From JBNKFQ01 sp050289385 (lineage in GTDB: Bacteria; Pseudomonadota; Gammaproteobacteria; Pseudomonadales; Porticoccaceae): 24,021 nucleotides of DNA. A program made the translations under genes and the position numbers. The notes beneath the pieces were generated by a model that saw only the letters and a program-made list of their open reading frames with translations, did not search any database and was not told where the DNA came from. Shown piece after piece: positions 6,773 through 15,131 of the stretch. The DNA lies in the NCBI GenBank assembly GCA_050289385.1, contig JBNKFQ010000030.1, positions 1-24,021 of the forward strand, read 5' to 3'. How positions within the stretch are numbered: the first letter of the stretch is position 1; every line of letters starts with the position of its first letter.

Positions 6773-9637
6773 TTACTGTGATTTCCCGAGGTAGGCCACC
6801 TGCTGTTGATCGCGCTCTCGAAACTCGCGTTGCCAGTCAGACGGCTGGGTAACTTTTTGCACTTGCACAGCGGTCACTTTGTATTCCGGGCAATTGGTCG
6901 CCCAGTCAGAATTGTCCGTGGTCACCACATTGGCACCCGTTGAAGGGTGATGGAAGGTGGTATAAACCACACCCGGTTGCACTTTCGACGTTACATTTGC
7001 ACGCAAAACAGTGTCGCCGGCACGGCTGGCAATACTGACCCAATCGCCATGACTGATACCCCGATCTTCGGCATCAAACGGGTGAATTTCCAGAACGTCT
7101 TCGTCGTGCCATTTCACGTTTTCGGTACGGCGAGTCTGGGCACCCACATTGTATTGCGACAGAATTCGTCCGGTGGTTAGCAACAGCGGGTACTTGCGCG
7201 ATGCGCGCTCGTCAGTTGCAACAAACTGGGTTATCGCAAAATACCCTTTGCCACGCACAAATTCGTCAACGTGCATTGTGGGTGTGCCTTCTGGCGCAGC
7301 GTCATTACAGGGCCACTGAATGCTGCCGAGTTTTTCGAGTTTTTCATAATTCACACCGGTGAAGGTTGGCGTGTGGGCTGCAATTTCGTCCATGATTTCT
7401 GACGGGTGGTTGTAGTGCATGTCGTAACCCATGGCTTTTGCGAGCTCGCAAGTAACTTCCCAGTCTTGCAACCCGGCCAACGGCTCCATTACCTTGCGCA
7501 CGCGCCCGATGCGACGTTCGGCATTGGTAAAGGTGCCGTCCTTTTCCAGGAACGTTGAGCCCGGCAGCAGAACATGGGCAAACTTGGCTGTCTCGTTCAG
7601 GAATATATCTTGCACCACCAGACATTCCAGTGAACCCAGAGCAGCCTCAACATGGTGAATATTAGGATCCGACTGCGCCACATCTTCGCCCTGCACATAC
7701 ATGCCCTTGTAGGTACCTTCAACGGCGGCATCAAACATGTTCGGAATACGAAGCCCCGGCTGATCTTGCAATGTTACCTTCCAGGTTTTTTCAAACAGGG
7801 CGCGCACTGCCGGATCGGAAATATGACGGTAACCGGGCAACTCGTGAGGGAACGAACCCATATCGCAGGAACCCTGCACATTGTTTTGGCCGCGCATCGG
7901 GTTTACGCCTACACCTTCGCGACCGATATTGCCGGTCAGCATGGCGAGGTTGGCGATACCCATTACCGTGGTGGAACCCTGGCTGTGTTCAGTGACTCCC
8001 AGTCCATAATAAATTGCACCATTACCGGCACCGGCATATAGACGTGCGGCAGCACGCAGTTCCTGTGCGGGAATTCCGGTTACCTCTTCGGTAGCTTCCG
8101 GAGAATTTTTCGGGTCGCTGATAAATTTATGCCAAAGCTGGTACGCGTCTTGTTCGCAACGGGCATCAATATACTCTTTTGCTTCCAGCCCTTCTGTTAC
8201 GATCACGTGGGCCATGGCGTTAACGAATGCGACATTGGTGCCAGGCCGCATCTGCAAATGGTGTGACGCTTTAATGTGCGGGCTACTCACCAACTCAATC
8301 TGGCGCGGATCAGCAACAATCAATTTGGCACCCGCACGCAAGCGTTTTTTCAAACGCGAACCAAATACCGGGTGTGCTTCCGTCGGGTTGGCGCCAATCA
8401 CCATAATCACATCGGCTTTTTCCACAGAATCAAACGCCTGGGTGCCCGCCGATTCGCCCAATGTGGTTTTCAGGCCATAACCGGTCGGTGAATGACAGAC
8501 CCTGGCACAGGTATCTACGTTGTTATTGCCAAACACCGCCCGCACCAGTTTTTGAACCAGATAAGTTTCTTCATTGGTACAACGCGAAGAGGTAATTCCA
8601 CCAATCGAATTTGGGCCATATTTTTTCTGAATACCGCGCAGCTTTTCGGCGGTATAGGCAAAGGCTTCTTCCCAGCTTACCTTGCGCCACGGCTGGTCAA
8701 TGCTGTCTCGAATCATCGGTTCGGTGATGCGATCCGGGTGGGTGGCGTAACCAAACGCAAAACGCCCCTTGACGCAGGAGTGTCCGCGGTTTGCCGGGCT
8801 GCCTTTCCAGGGGACCATATTCACAATTTGCTCGCCCTGTAACTCAACCTCAAAGTTACAGCCAACGCCGCAATAGGCGCAGGTGGTCACCACTTTTTGC
8901 TGCGCCTGTCCGTGTTCGATAACGCTGTTTTCCATCAGCGTCGCGGTAGGGCAGGCCTGTACGCAGGCACCACAAGACACGCATTCGGAATCCATAAAAT
9001 CCTGTTGCTGCCCCGGCGACACCACAGAATCAAAACCGCGCCCCGCGATAGTCAGCGCATAAGTACCTTGCACCTCGTCGCAGGCACGCACACAGCGCGA
9101 GCAAACGATGCATTTGCTCGGGTCAAAGGTGAAATAGGGGTTGGAGGTGTCTTTTTCGCTGTGCAGGTGATTTTTGCCGTCAAAACCGTAACGCACATCG
9201 CGCAAACCGACCACGCCGGCAACATCCTGTAATTCGCAGTTACCGTTTGCAGAACAGGTGAGGCAGTCCAGAGGGTGATCGGAAATGTAAAGCTCCATAA
9301 CGTTGCGGCGAGTCTGTTCAAGCTCGCGATTTTGGGTAGCAACCACCATGCCTTCGCGCACCGGTGTGGTACACGACGCGGGTAAACCTCGCACGCCTTC
9401 AATCGCAACCAGACACATGCGGCACGAGCCAAACGCTTCCAGACTGTCGGTGGCGCAAAGCTTTGGAATATCAATGCCAACCTGGGCGGCGGCACGCATT
9501 ACCGAGGTGCCTTCCGGCACCGTAATTTCCTGGCTGTCTATGGTCAGGGTAACCATAACGTCACTGTTAATGGCCGGTGTGCCCAGATCTCGTCCCGGGT
9601 CGGCAGCAGGATCAAAAAATTGCACGGGCATGTTCAT
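6773..9637 (-). CDS. fdsA: NAD-dependent formate dehydrogenase alpha subunit (Mo/W-bis-MGD catalytic subunit)
   Basis: This 954-residue subunit oxidises formate to CO2 at a pyranopterin-bound Mo or W and sends electrons through iron-sulfur clusters to FdsB. Cluster ligands are visible in order: [2Fe-2S] C61, C72, C75, C89; a His-Cys3 [4Fe-4S] H121, C125, C128, C134; two ferredoxin [4Fe-4S] sets C176-C179-C182-C186 and C219-C222-C225-C229; and the MopB cluster C253, C256, C260, C288. The active-site metal ligand should be C381, followed by the conserved H382, in CARVCHSPTGYG. There is no twin-arginine signal, so the enzyme is cytoplasmic. The ATG at 9637 follows GGAGG by 7 nt and overlaps the fdsB stop by 4 nt. 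Reversible CO2 reduction is known for this family; whether the metal is Mo or W cannot be read from the sequence. Confidence 0.96.
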   Translation of the reverse strand: MNMPVQFFDPAADPGRDLGTPAINSDVMVTLTIDSQEITVPEGTSVMRAAAQVGIDIPKLCATDSLEAFGSCRMCLVAIEGVRGLPASCTTPVREGMVVATQNRELEQTRRNVMELYISDHPLDCLTCSANGNCELQDVAGVVGLRDVRYGFDGKNHLHSEKDTSNPYFTFDPSKCIVCSRCVRACDEVQGTYALTIAGRGFDSVVSPGQQQDFMDSECVSCGACVQACPTATLMENSVIEHGQAQQKVVTTCAYCGVGCNFEVELQGEQIVNMVPWKGSPANRGHSCVKGRFAFGYATHPDRITEPMIRDSIDQPWRKVSWEEAFAYTAEKLRGIQKKYGPNSIGGITSSRCTNEETYLVQKLVRAVFGNNNVDTCARVCHSPTGYGLKTTLGESAGTQAFDSVEKADVIMVIGANPTEAHPVFGSRLKKRLRAGAKLIVADPRQIELVSSPHIKASHHLQMRPGTNVAFVNAMAHVIVTEGLEAKEYIDARCEQDAYQLWHKFISDPKNSPEATEEVTGIPAQELRAAARLYAGAGNGAIYYGLGVTEHSQGSTTVMGIANLAMLTGNIGREGVGVNPMRGQNNVQGSCDMGSFPHELPGYRHISDPAVRALFEKTWKVTLQDQPGLRIPNMFDAAVEGTYKGMYVQGEDVAQSDPNIHHVEAALGSLECLVVQDIFLNETAKFAHVLLPGSTFLEKDGTFTNAERRIGRVRKVMEPLAGLQDWEVTCELAKAMGYDMHYNHPSEIMDEIAAHTPTFTGVNYEKLEKLGSIQWPCNDAAPEGTPTMHVDEFVRGKGYFAITQFVATDERASRKYPLLLTTGRILSQYNVGAQTRRTENVKWHDEDVLEIHPFDAEDRGISHGDWVSIASRAGDTVLRANVTSKVQPGVVYTTFHHPSTGANVVTTDNSDWATNCPEYKVTAVQVQKVTQPSDWQREFRERDQQQVAYLGKSQ

Positions 9638-11199
9638 TTCGTTGCCTCCGTGGTGTTCTGCGCAGGGGCTGCTTCAAAGTCACCCCTGAAATGCTGTAAA
9701 GCACTGCGCACCGGGAATGGCGTCATGCCACCCATGGCGCAAAGAGAGGCTTTTTCCATGGTGTCACACAATTCGGCCAACAACGCCAGGTTTCGTTCCC
9801 GATCAGTGCCAGCCGTCACTTTATCTATGACTTCGACACCGCGAACGGAGCCAATACGGCAAGGTGTGCATTTGCCACAGGATTCTTCAGCGCAAAATTC
9901 CATGGCAAAACGCGCCTGCTGTGCCATATCCACGGTATCGTCAAATACCACTACGCCGCCGTGGCCCAATACCCCGCCGATGGCGGCAAATGCTTCATAA
10001 TCCATGGGCGTGTCAAACTGCGATTCACTCAGGTAAGCACCCAGCGGACCGCCAACCTGGACGGCCCTGATTGGCCGGCCAGAAGCCGAGCCACCACCAT
10101 AATCGTAGATCAATTCTCGCAAACTGATGCCAAATGGCACTTCGACCAAACCACCGTGCTTGATATTACCCGCCAGCTGAAAGGGCATGGTGCCCCGCGA
10201 GCGGTCGACGCCAAGTGCCTGATACGCTTGCGACCCCGAGGCCAGTATGTCGGGGATTGCTGCCAGAGACAGCACGTTGTTTACGACGGTGGGTTGCCCG
10301 AACAGACCTTCAATGGCTGGCAGCGGGGGCTTGGCGCGCACCATGCCGCGCTTGCCTTCCAGGCTTTCCAGCATGGATGTCTCTTCACCGCAAATATAAG
10401 CCCCGGCGGCAAGGCGCACTTCCAGATTAAAGGTAAAACCGCTGCCCAGGAGATTGTCACCCAGCAGATGGTTCTGCCGGGCAATGGCAATCGCCTCAGT
10501 GAGTATCTGATGCGCCAGCGGGTATTCACACCGCAAGTAGATGTAACCTTGCGTCGCACCGGTCGCCACACCGGCAATGGCCATGCCCTCAATCAATACG
10601 AAAGGGTCACACTCCATCACCAGACGATCTGCAAATGTGCCGGAATCACCCTCGTCGGCGTTGCACGCCACATATTTTTGGTCAGCTTCGCAATTCAGAA
10701 CAGTTTGCCATTTGACGCCTGTGGGGAACCCGGCTCCACCCCGACCACGCAAACCGGACGCTTTTACTTCGTCCACGATAGCCTGAGATGACATCTTTAC
10801 CGCTTTTTCCAAACCCTGGAGGCCGCCATTTGCCCGATAATCTTCCAGCGACAGGGGGTCACCGCAACCAAGCCTGGAGAACAGTCGGCGCTGTTGTCTG
10901 GCAAGGTAGGGTATCTCTTCGGTTAAACCCAGTTTTAGCGGGTGATCGCCACCTTCTGTAAAACCGGCATCAAACAAACCGGGCACATCGTCGGGACCGA
11001 CCGGGCCGTAGGCAATTCGACCGGCATCGGTGGCAACCTCTACCAGAGGCTCCAGCCAGAACAAACCGCGCGACCCGCTGTGAATACGAGTGATATCAAC
11101 TCCACGGCGCGTTGCTTCACTTTCGATTGCCGCAGCAACGTCTTTCGCACCCAACGAGTGGGCGGTGGTTTCACGAGGTATGTAAACACTTACACTCAT
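9634..11199 (-). CDS. fdsB: NAD-dependent formate dehydrogenase beta subunit (NuoF-like, FMN/NAD site)
   Basis: This 521-residue diaphorase subunit accepts electrons and reduces NAD+. Residues 1 to about 110 form a thioredoxin-like ferredoxin domain without a complete cysteine set. From about 140 on it is NuoF-like: LRGRGGAGFPTGVKW (150-164) and ACNADEGDSGTFADR (178-192) make the FMN and NADH site, GAYICGEETSMLESLEG follows, and ESCGKCTPCRIG near residue 440 with a later Cys binds a [4Fe-4S] cluster. It overlaps fdsG and fdsA by 4 nt each (ATGA), with GAGGAGG 7 nt before its ATG, so the three subunits are translationally coupled. Confidence 0.96.
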   Translation of the reverse strand: MSVSVYIPRETTAHSLGAKDVAAAIESEATRRGVDITRIHSGSRGLFWLEPLVEVATDAGRIAYGPVGPDDVPGLFDAGFTEGGDHPLKLGLTEEIPYLARQQRRLFSRLGCGDPLSLEDYRANGGLQGLEKAVKMSSQAIVDEVKASGLRGRGGAGFPTGVKWQTVLNCEADQKYVACNADEGDSGTFADRLVMECDPFVLIEGMAIAGVATGATQGYIYLRCEYPLAHQILTEAIAIARQNHLLGDNLLGSGFTFNLEVRLAAGAYICGEETSMLESLEGKRGMVRAKPPLPAIEGLFGQPTVVNNVLSLAAIPDILASGSQAYQALGVDRSRGTMPFQLAGNIKHGGLVEVPFGISLRELIYDYGGGSASGRPIRAVQVGGPLGAYLSESQFDTPMDYEAFAAIGGVLGHGGVVVFDDTVDMAQQARFAMEFCAEESCGKCTPCRIGSVRGVEVIDKVTAGTDRERNLALLAELCDTMEKASLCAMGGMTPFPVRSALQHFRGDFEAAPAQNTTEATK

Positions 11200-11705
11200 G
11201 CGCCAGCCTCCTCTTCGAACCCGGATAATAGTGAATCCAGTTTCTCCTGGCTTACACGACCATAAACTTCGTCATCCAGACGCACATTGGGGGAGCAGGC
11301 GCAGTTACCAAGACAGTAAACCGGTTCAAGACGCAGTTTACCGTCAGCGGTGGTCTGGTGGTATTCCACCCCCAATTTCTGTTTTGCGTAATCTTCCAGC
11401 CCCCTGGAGCCCATTGCCTGACAAGCCTCGGCGCGGCAGATATAAACCGTGTGCGCGCCACCGCGCTCAGTTCGAAAATAGTGGTAAAAGGAAATAACAC
11501 CGTGCACTTCGGCCCGGGACAGGTTAAGTCCGCTGGCAATCACGGCAACAGCAACATTGGGGATATAGCTGTAGCGTGCCTGCACGGCGTGCAGAATGGG
11601 CAGCAATGCACCGGGCTTGTCTTTCAGGCTATCGACAATATCCTGCACATCGCCAAGCGCGATAATAATATCGTCGGTAATATCATCAGTAATGTCGTCG
11701 GTCAT
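11196..11705 (-). CDS. fdsG: NAD-dependent formate dehydrogenase gamma subunit (NuoE-like)
   Basis: This [2Fe-2S] thioredoxin-like subunit partners FdsB. Ligands are visible in VYICRAEACQAMG and in PVYCLGNCACSPN, the C-x4-C plus C-x3-C pattern of NuoE. The open frame reaches an ATG at 11744, but AGGTGG lies 9 nt before the ATG at 11705, giving 169 residues, close to family length. I prefer that start. The N-terminus then begins with three tandem TDDI units encoded by an imperfect 12-bp repeat, an acidic extension that may vary in length between strains. It is the first gene of fdsGBA-fdhD-fdsD; the leader of about 135 bp upstream contains a TTGACA but no clear -10. Confidence 0.93.
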   Translation of the reverse strand: MTDDITDDITDDIIIALGDVQDIVDSLKDKPGALLPILHAVQARYSYIPNVAVAVIASGLNLSRAEVHGVISFYHYFRTERGGAHTVYICRAEACQAMGSRGLEDYAKQKLGVEYHQTTADGKLRLEPVYCLGNCACSPNVRLDDEVYGRVSQEKLDSLLSGFEEEAGA

Positions 11706-11841
11706 GCGGTTCCACCTGAATGGATAGCTGGCAGTGAGATGCATATGCTATCCGAGGCAGCCAGCCAGCACCAGCCCACAAGCAGGTATATGCCCTGTCA
11801 AAAGGGAGATAACCAGCGTAATACTTTTTGCAGGGCAGGTG

Positions 11842-12228
11842 TCAGGAGGGCTCTTTGACCAGACTCTTTAACCAGGTGATGGCTTCTGCTTCCGTATCAA
11901 AATACTCGACGGGATAGCTGAGGTCACTCTGGGTTTTGAACAAACCCAACAATATTTTTGTGTGCCGATAATAGCCCGCATCGGGGCTCACGATGACAGC
12001 GATTGCTTCGGTGATGGCCGAAAATTCCTCTTCGGCAAGAAAGCGTTGTGCCGACGTCGAGAAGGCCACCAGACCATTGAGCTTTACCAACAACTGGTGT
12101 CTGTCTGTCGACAGCTCTCGGCGGCGACACAGCAATTCTTTTAAATAGTCCGACGTTATCGAGCTGTGAACCGGGTGCTCGGTCCGCATGATCCCGTCGC
12201 CTTCCAGCCATACTTTAAGCGCATGCAT
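11842..12228 (-). CDS. STAS/SEC14-like domain protein of unknown function
   Basis: This 128-residue protein resembles small STAS/SEC14 (SpoIIAA-like, DUF7793-type) proteins. It opens with a KVWLEGDGIMRT strand pair, has a central LLVKLNGLVAFSTSAQRFL strand-helix, then AITEAIAVIVSPDAGYYRH, and ends with VEYFDTEAEAITWLKSLV, the ending typical of that fold. There are no cysteines in likely metal-binding arrangement apart from one near residue 34, and no membrane segment. The start at 12228 keeps the first strands; an internal ATG at 12192 would cut them. It lies between moeA and fdsG in the same direction. Such proteins often bind small lipophilic ligands or take part in anti-sigma switching, but nothing here tells which. 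The assignment comes from pattern only. Confidence 0.6.
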   Translation of the reverse strand: MHALKVWLEGDGIMRTEHPVHSSITSDYLKELLCRRRELSTDRHQLLVKLNGLVAFSTSAQRFLAEEEFSAITEAIAVIVSPDAGYYRHTKILLGLFKTQSDLSYPVEYFDTEAEAITWLKSLVKEPS

Positions 12229-12351
12229 ACGTCGAACGCTCTTCTATTGTTTTTGCGAGGTATTGTACCTTTCGTTCCAAATAAAAGCCCACTTAAATTG
12301 AGAAGTGAGTCACAAATTCAGAAATCAAACGCTCAAATATGATGACAGTCG

Positions 12352-13563
12352 CTATCTGCCCGGCTCAATAACATGAATAACTTCGCCCTTCACCACAACT
12401 TGCCCCGCTGGCACAATCGCCAACACGTCAGCGCTTCTGGCCGAGGTGAGCGCGCCGGAACTCTGATTGGGCAGTAATACCGCCGTATCGAGGCCGTCGC
12501 GTTGCTCAACAACAGCGCGCAAATACGCCTGCCGGGAAGCCGGGCGGGACGTGCTGAAGCCAGCGGTCATACGACGCTGCCTGGTCTCGTGAAATCCCCG
12601 CCCCTGCAGGGCGCCAAGAAATGGATTGACCAGAACGGTAAAGGTAACAAATGCTGACACGGGGTTACCGGGCAGACCAAAAAAAGGCTTGCCACACAAC
12701 ATGCCAAACGCCAGCGGTTTGCCGGGCTTTATGGCAATTTTCCAGAAATCGAGCTGACCCAACGATTGCAATACAGCCTTTACGTGGTCTTCGTCGCCAA
12801 CCGAAACGCCTCCTGTTGAGATAACGCAGTCCGCTGATTCGGCGGCTTTGCGCAGCAGGGCTTCGATCGCTGCCGGTTTATCGCCGGCACAACCTGCATC
12901 TGTCACTTCCGCGCCCATGGATTGCAGCAAACCGGTCAGCAGATACCGGTTGGAGTTGTAGATCTGGCCTTTCTCCAGGCCCTGGCCCGGCTCGACCAGT
13001 TCGTCGCCGGTGGACACGATGGCAACCTTCAAGCGGCGCAACACCTCGACGTTTGCAATACCAATAGATGCCAATACGCCCAGTTCCCGTGCCCCGAGTA
13101 CAGTGCCTGCCGCCAGCAACAAACTGCCGCAGCTGATATCCTGCCCACGGGGTCGCACATTGTCACCGCGGCCGCCGGTTGGCAGTTTGTTAACCATTAC
13201 CTTTTGCCCGTCATAGTCACAGTTTTCCTGCATAACCACCGTATCGGCACCGGCAGGCATTTCAGCACCGGTAAAAATTCGAGCGGCAGTCCCGGTTGCC
13301 AGCGGCACGGATTTGTGTCCCGCCGGTATACGCTGGCTAACGGCAAGCGTTGTGCCCGGTGCCAGGTCGTCAAAACGCACGGCAAAACCATCCATGGCAC
13401 TGTTGTCTGCGGGGGGCACGTCAATTTGAGCCACCTGATCGGCAGCCAGGACTCGGCCCATTGACGCCATTAATGGCACTGTCTCAATATCCGTTAGCGG
13501 GTGAGCATGGCCGCGCAGGTAATCGAGCGCCTTCGATAAGGAAATCATGCAGGTTTTATTCAT
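12352..13563 (-). CDS. moeA: Molybdopterin molybdotransferase MoeA
   Basis: MoeA inserts molybdate (or tungstate) into adenylylated molybdopterin. The 403 residues match the family. Visible blocks are DNSAMDGFAVR (53-63), RIFTGAEMPAGADTVVMQE, GQDISCGSLLL, VSTGDELVEPG, ISTGGVSVGDEDHVK, IKPGKPLAFG and GLPGNPVSAFVTF, which cover the substrate and Mg-binding surface including the GDE and GGVS loops. It overlaps the end of moaB by 8 nt, so it follows moaB in one transcript. A second ATG at 13548 is possible. No domain is missing. Confidence 0.96.
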   Translation of the reverse strand: MNKTCMISLSKALDYLRGHAHPLTDIETVPLMASMGRVLAADQVAQIDVPPADNSAMDGFAVRFDDLAPGTTLAVSQRIPAGHKSVPLATGTAARIFTGAEMPAGADTVVMQENCDYDGQKVMVNKLPTGGRGDNVRPRGQDISCGSLLLAAGTVLGARELGVLASIGIANVEVLRRLKVAIVSTGDELVEPGQGLEKGQIYNSNRYLLTGLLQSMGAEVTDAGCAGDKPAAIEALLRKAAESADCVISTGGVSVGDEDHVKAVLQSLGQLDFWKIAIKPGKPLAFGMLCGKPFFGLPGNPVSAFVTFTVLVNPFLGALQGRGFHETRQRRMTAGFSTSRPASRQAYLRAVVEQRDGLDTAVLLPNQSSGALTSARSADVLAIVPAGQVVVKGEVIHVIEPGR

Positions 13564-14083
13564 GAGAACTCTTGTTGGTTACCGTATCAAGCAGAACCCC
13601 GGCAAAATTACATGGTTTGGTGCGTGCATCCAGCTGGTTGCGAATAATGTGTTCCCACCCGGTACGGCAGGCATTGTTGGAACCGGGCAAACAGAAAATC
13701 AGGGTGCGGTTGGCGAACCCGGCCACTGCCCGGGATTGAATGGTGGAAGGTCCGATTTGATCAACAGAAATCTGACGAAACAATTCACCAAACCCTTCGA
13801 CGGTTTTGTCAAAAAGCGGAGCAACGGCCTCCGGTGTGGAATCGCGCCCCGAAAATCCCGTGCCACCGGTTACCAATACAACGTGCAAATCGTCACGGGC
13901 TATCCAGTTTGAAAGCACTGCTCGAATTTTGTATATATCGTCTTTTACCAGATCGCGGTCTGCCAGGTGGTGGCCCGCTTCAACAAGAGCCGTTGACAAT
14001 AATTGGCCCGAGGTGTCCGTTTCGATCGTGCGGGAATCGGAGACTGTCAATACGGCGATATTCAGTGGCTTGAAATCGGTCAT
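13556..14083 (-). CDS. moaB: Molybdenum cofactor biosynthesis protein MoaB (MogA-like adenylyltransferase)
   Basis: MoaB/MogA proteins adenylylate molybdopterin before metal insertion by MoeA. The 175 residues carry the signature VLVTGGTGFSGRDSTPEAVAP followed by FDKTVEGFGELFRQ, and a late LPGSNNACRTGWEHII segment for the pterin site. The ATG at 14083 follows AAAGG at 8 nt. It starts 13 bp after tupA and overlaps moeA, which places metal uptake and metal insertion in one transcript. No separate mogA is seen in the window, so MoaB probably fills that role. Confidence 0.95.
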   Translation of the reverse strand: MTDFKPLNIAVLTVSDSRTIETDTSGQLLSTALVEAGHHLADRDLVKDDIYKIRAVLSNWIARDDLHVVLVTGGTGFSGRDSTPEAVAPLFDKTVEGFGELFRQISVDQIGPSTIQSRAVAGFANRTLIFCLPGSNNACRTGWEHIIRNQLDARTKPCNFAGVLLDTVTNKSSHE

Positions 14084-14096
14084 GAGTTAAACCTTT

Positions 14097-15131
14097 TCAT
14101 GTTGAGATTTTGGTGCTCGGCTTTTGGTATTTGACTGCTTTTATATCACTTTTCGCCTGTGATGGCGTCTGTTGATAATTCACCGGATCAAACAGGCGCT
14201 GCCCGTCAACGCGAAACTCGTCAATCAGTTTTTGCCCTGGCTCCCCGGTCAACCAGTTGGCCAACACTTTTGCGTCTGCCTGATGGACATAGGGGTGTTT
14301 TTGCGGATTTATTTCCAGCACGGTGTAGGTGTTGAGCAGCCGCGGGTCACCGGCACTGAGCACAACCAGTTGCTGACGGTTTTTAAAGCTGAGCCATGTG
14401 CCCCTGTCGACCAGGGTGTAAGCGTTAAGGGCGGCGGCTATATTCAGGGTCTTTCCCATGCCACCACCCACTTCACGGTAGTGACGCGGATCGCCACCAT
14501 GTGGATCGAGCCCGGCCCAGCGCCAGATATCCAGTTCGCGCTTATGGGTGCCGCTGTCATCACCTCGCGAAACAAATATCGCTTCGCTGGCGCGAATCTG
14601 GCGCAAAGCCCGATCCACCTTTTTCAGGCCCTGAATATTGGCCGGATCATTGCTCGGCCCGACCAGTAAAAATTCATTACTCATCACCTTGCGTGATCGA
14701 ATACCGTGCCCCGCGGCCATAAAGGCTGCATCGGCGTCCGGGTCGTGAATAACCAGAAGATCAGCGTCACCATTTGCGGCAACACGCACTGCCTGACCCG
14801 TGCCCATTGTCACCAGCTGCACATTTATTCCGGTGGCATCTGTAAAACAGGGCAACAGGTGCGCCATCAGGCCTGAATTTTCGGTGGTAGTGGTGGCAAT
14901 AAGTCGCAGGGTTGGCTGTGGTTCAGAACAGCCGGTCACGGCGATGATTAGTGTCAGTGCCAGAAACCTCGACAGTGCGAGGAGCAAGCTGTTCGATGTT
15001 CGATGTTCGATGTTCGACGGAAAACTTTCGGGCCATCGCTGCGCTCGGCCTGGATTTGGGCGCGGTTTTTGTTGTTCATCGAACGTCGAACGTCGAACGT
15101 CGAACAACCAACTATCCGTACAATCAAACAC
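14097..15131 (-). CDS. tupA: Tungstate ABC transporter substrate-binding lipoprotein TupA, with a repeat-derived N-terminal extension
   Basis: TupA captures tungstate in the periplasm. The core has the family motifs: RLIATTTTENSGLMAHLLP, VQLVTMGTGQAVRVAANGDADLL, HDPDADAAFMAAGHG, NEFLLVGPSNDPA and SRGDDSGTHKRE. A lipoprotein signal, LLLALSRFLALTLIIAVTGC, precedes the core, with lipobox VTGC. The frame starts much earlier, at a GTG (15131) that overlaps the tupC stop and has GGAGG 9 nt upstream. The first 48 or so residues then come from heptamer locus B (SWLFDVRRSTFDE and later SNIEHRTSNS). A TTG at 14987 just before the signal has no Shine-Dalgarno. I infer that the repeat was inserted behind the original start. 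Either an extended precursor is made or weak TTG initiation is used. At 296 residues, the TTG product would be closer to family length. Confidence 0.88.
   Translation of the reverse strand: MFDCTDSWLFDVRRSTFDEQQKPRPNPGRAQRWPESFPSNIEHRTSNSLLLALSRFLALTLIIAVTGCSEPQPTLRLIATTTTENSGLMAHLLPCFTDATGINVQLVTMGTGQAVRVAANGDADLLVIHDPDADAAFMAAGHGIRSRKVMSNEFLLVGPSNDPANIQGLKKVDRALRQIRASEAIFVSRGDDSGTHKRELDIWRWAGLDPHGGDPRHYREVGGGMGKTLNIAAALNAYTLVDRGTWLSFKNRQQLVVLSAGDPRLLNTYTVLEINPQKHPYVHQADAKVLANWLTGEPGQKLIDEFRVDGQRLFDPVNYQQTPSQAKSDIKAVKYQKPSTKIST
14991..15105. repeat. Heptamer inverted-array repeat, locus B
   Basis: Three GTTCGAT copies and one GTTCGAC (14991-15018) face ATCGAAC plus three GTCGAAC copies (15078-15105), the same heptamer family inverted. 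The core contains GCCATCGCTGCGCTCGGCC (15032-15050). On the other strand this reads GGCCGAGCGCAGCGATGGC, matching 17 of 19 bases of GGCCGAGCGAAGCAATGGC in locus D. The unit is unrelated to the GGAAGTC heptamer of loci A and D, so layout and core are conserved while the heptamer is not. It lies between the tupC stop and the tupA signal peptide, inside the open tupA frame. Confidence 0.87.

Noticed and set aside
11706..11841. Sigma-54 promoter before fdsG
   Set aside because: A GG-N10-GC pattern exists, but the surrounding bases fit TGGCAC-N5-TTGC weakly in a GC-rich repetitive stretch.
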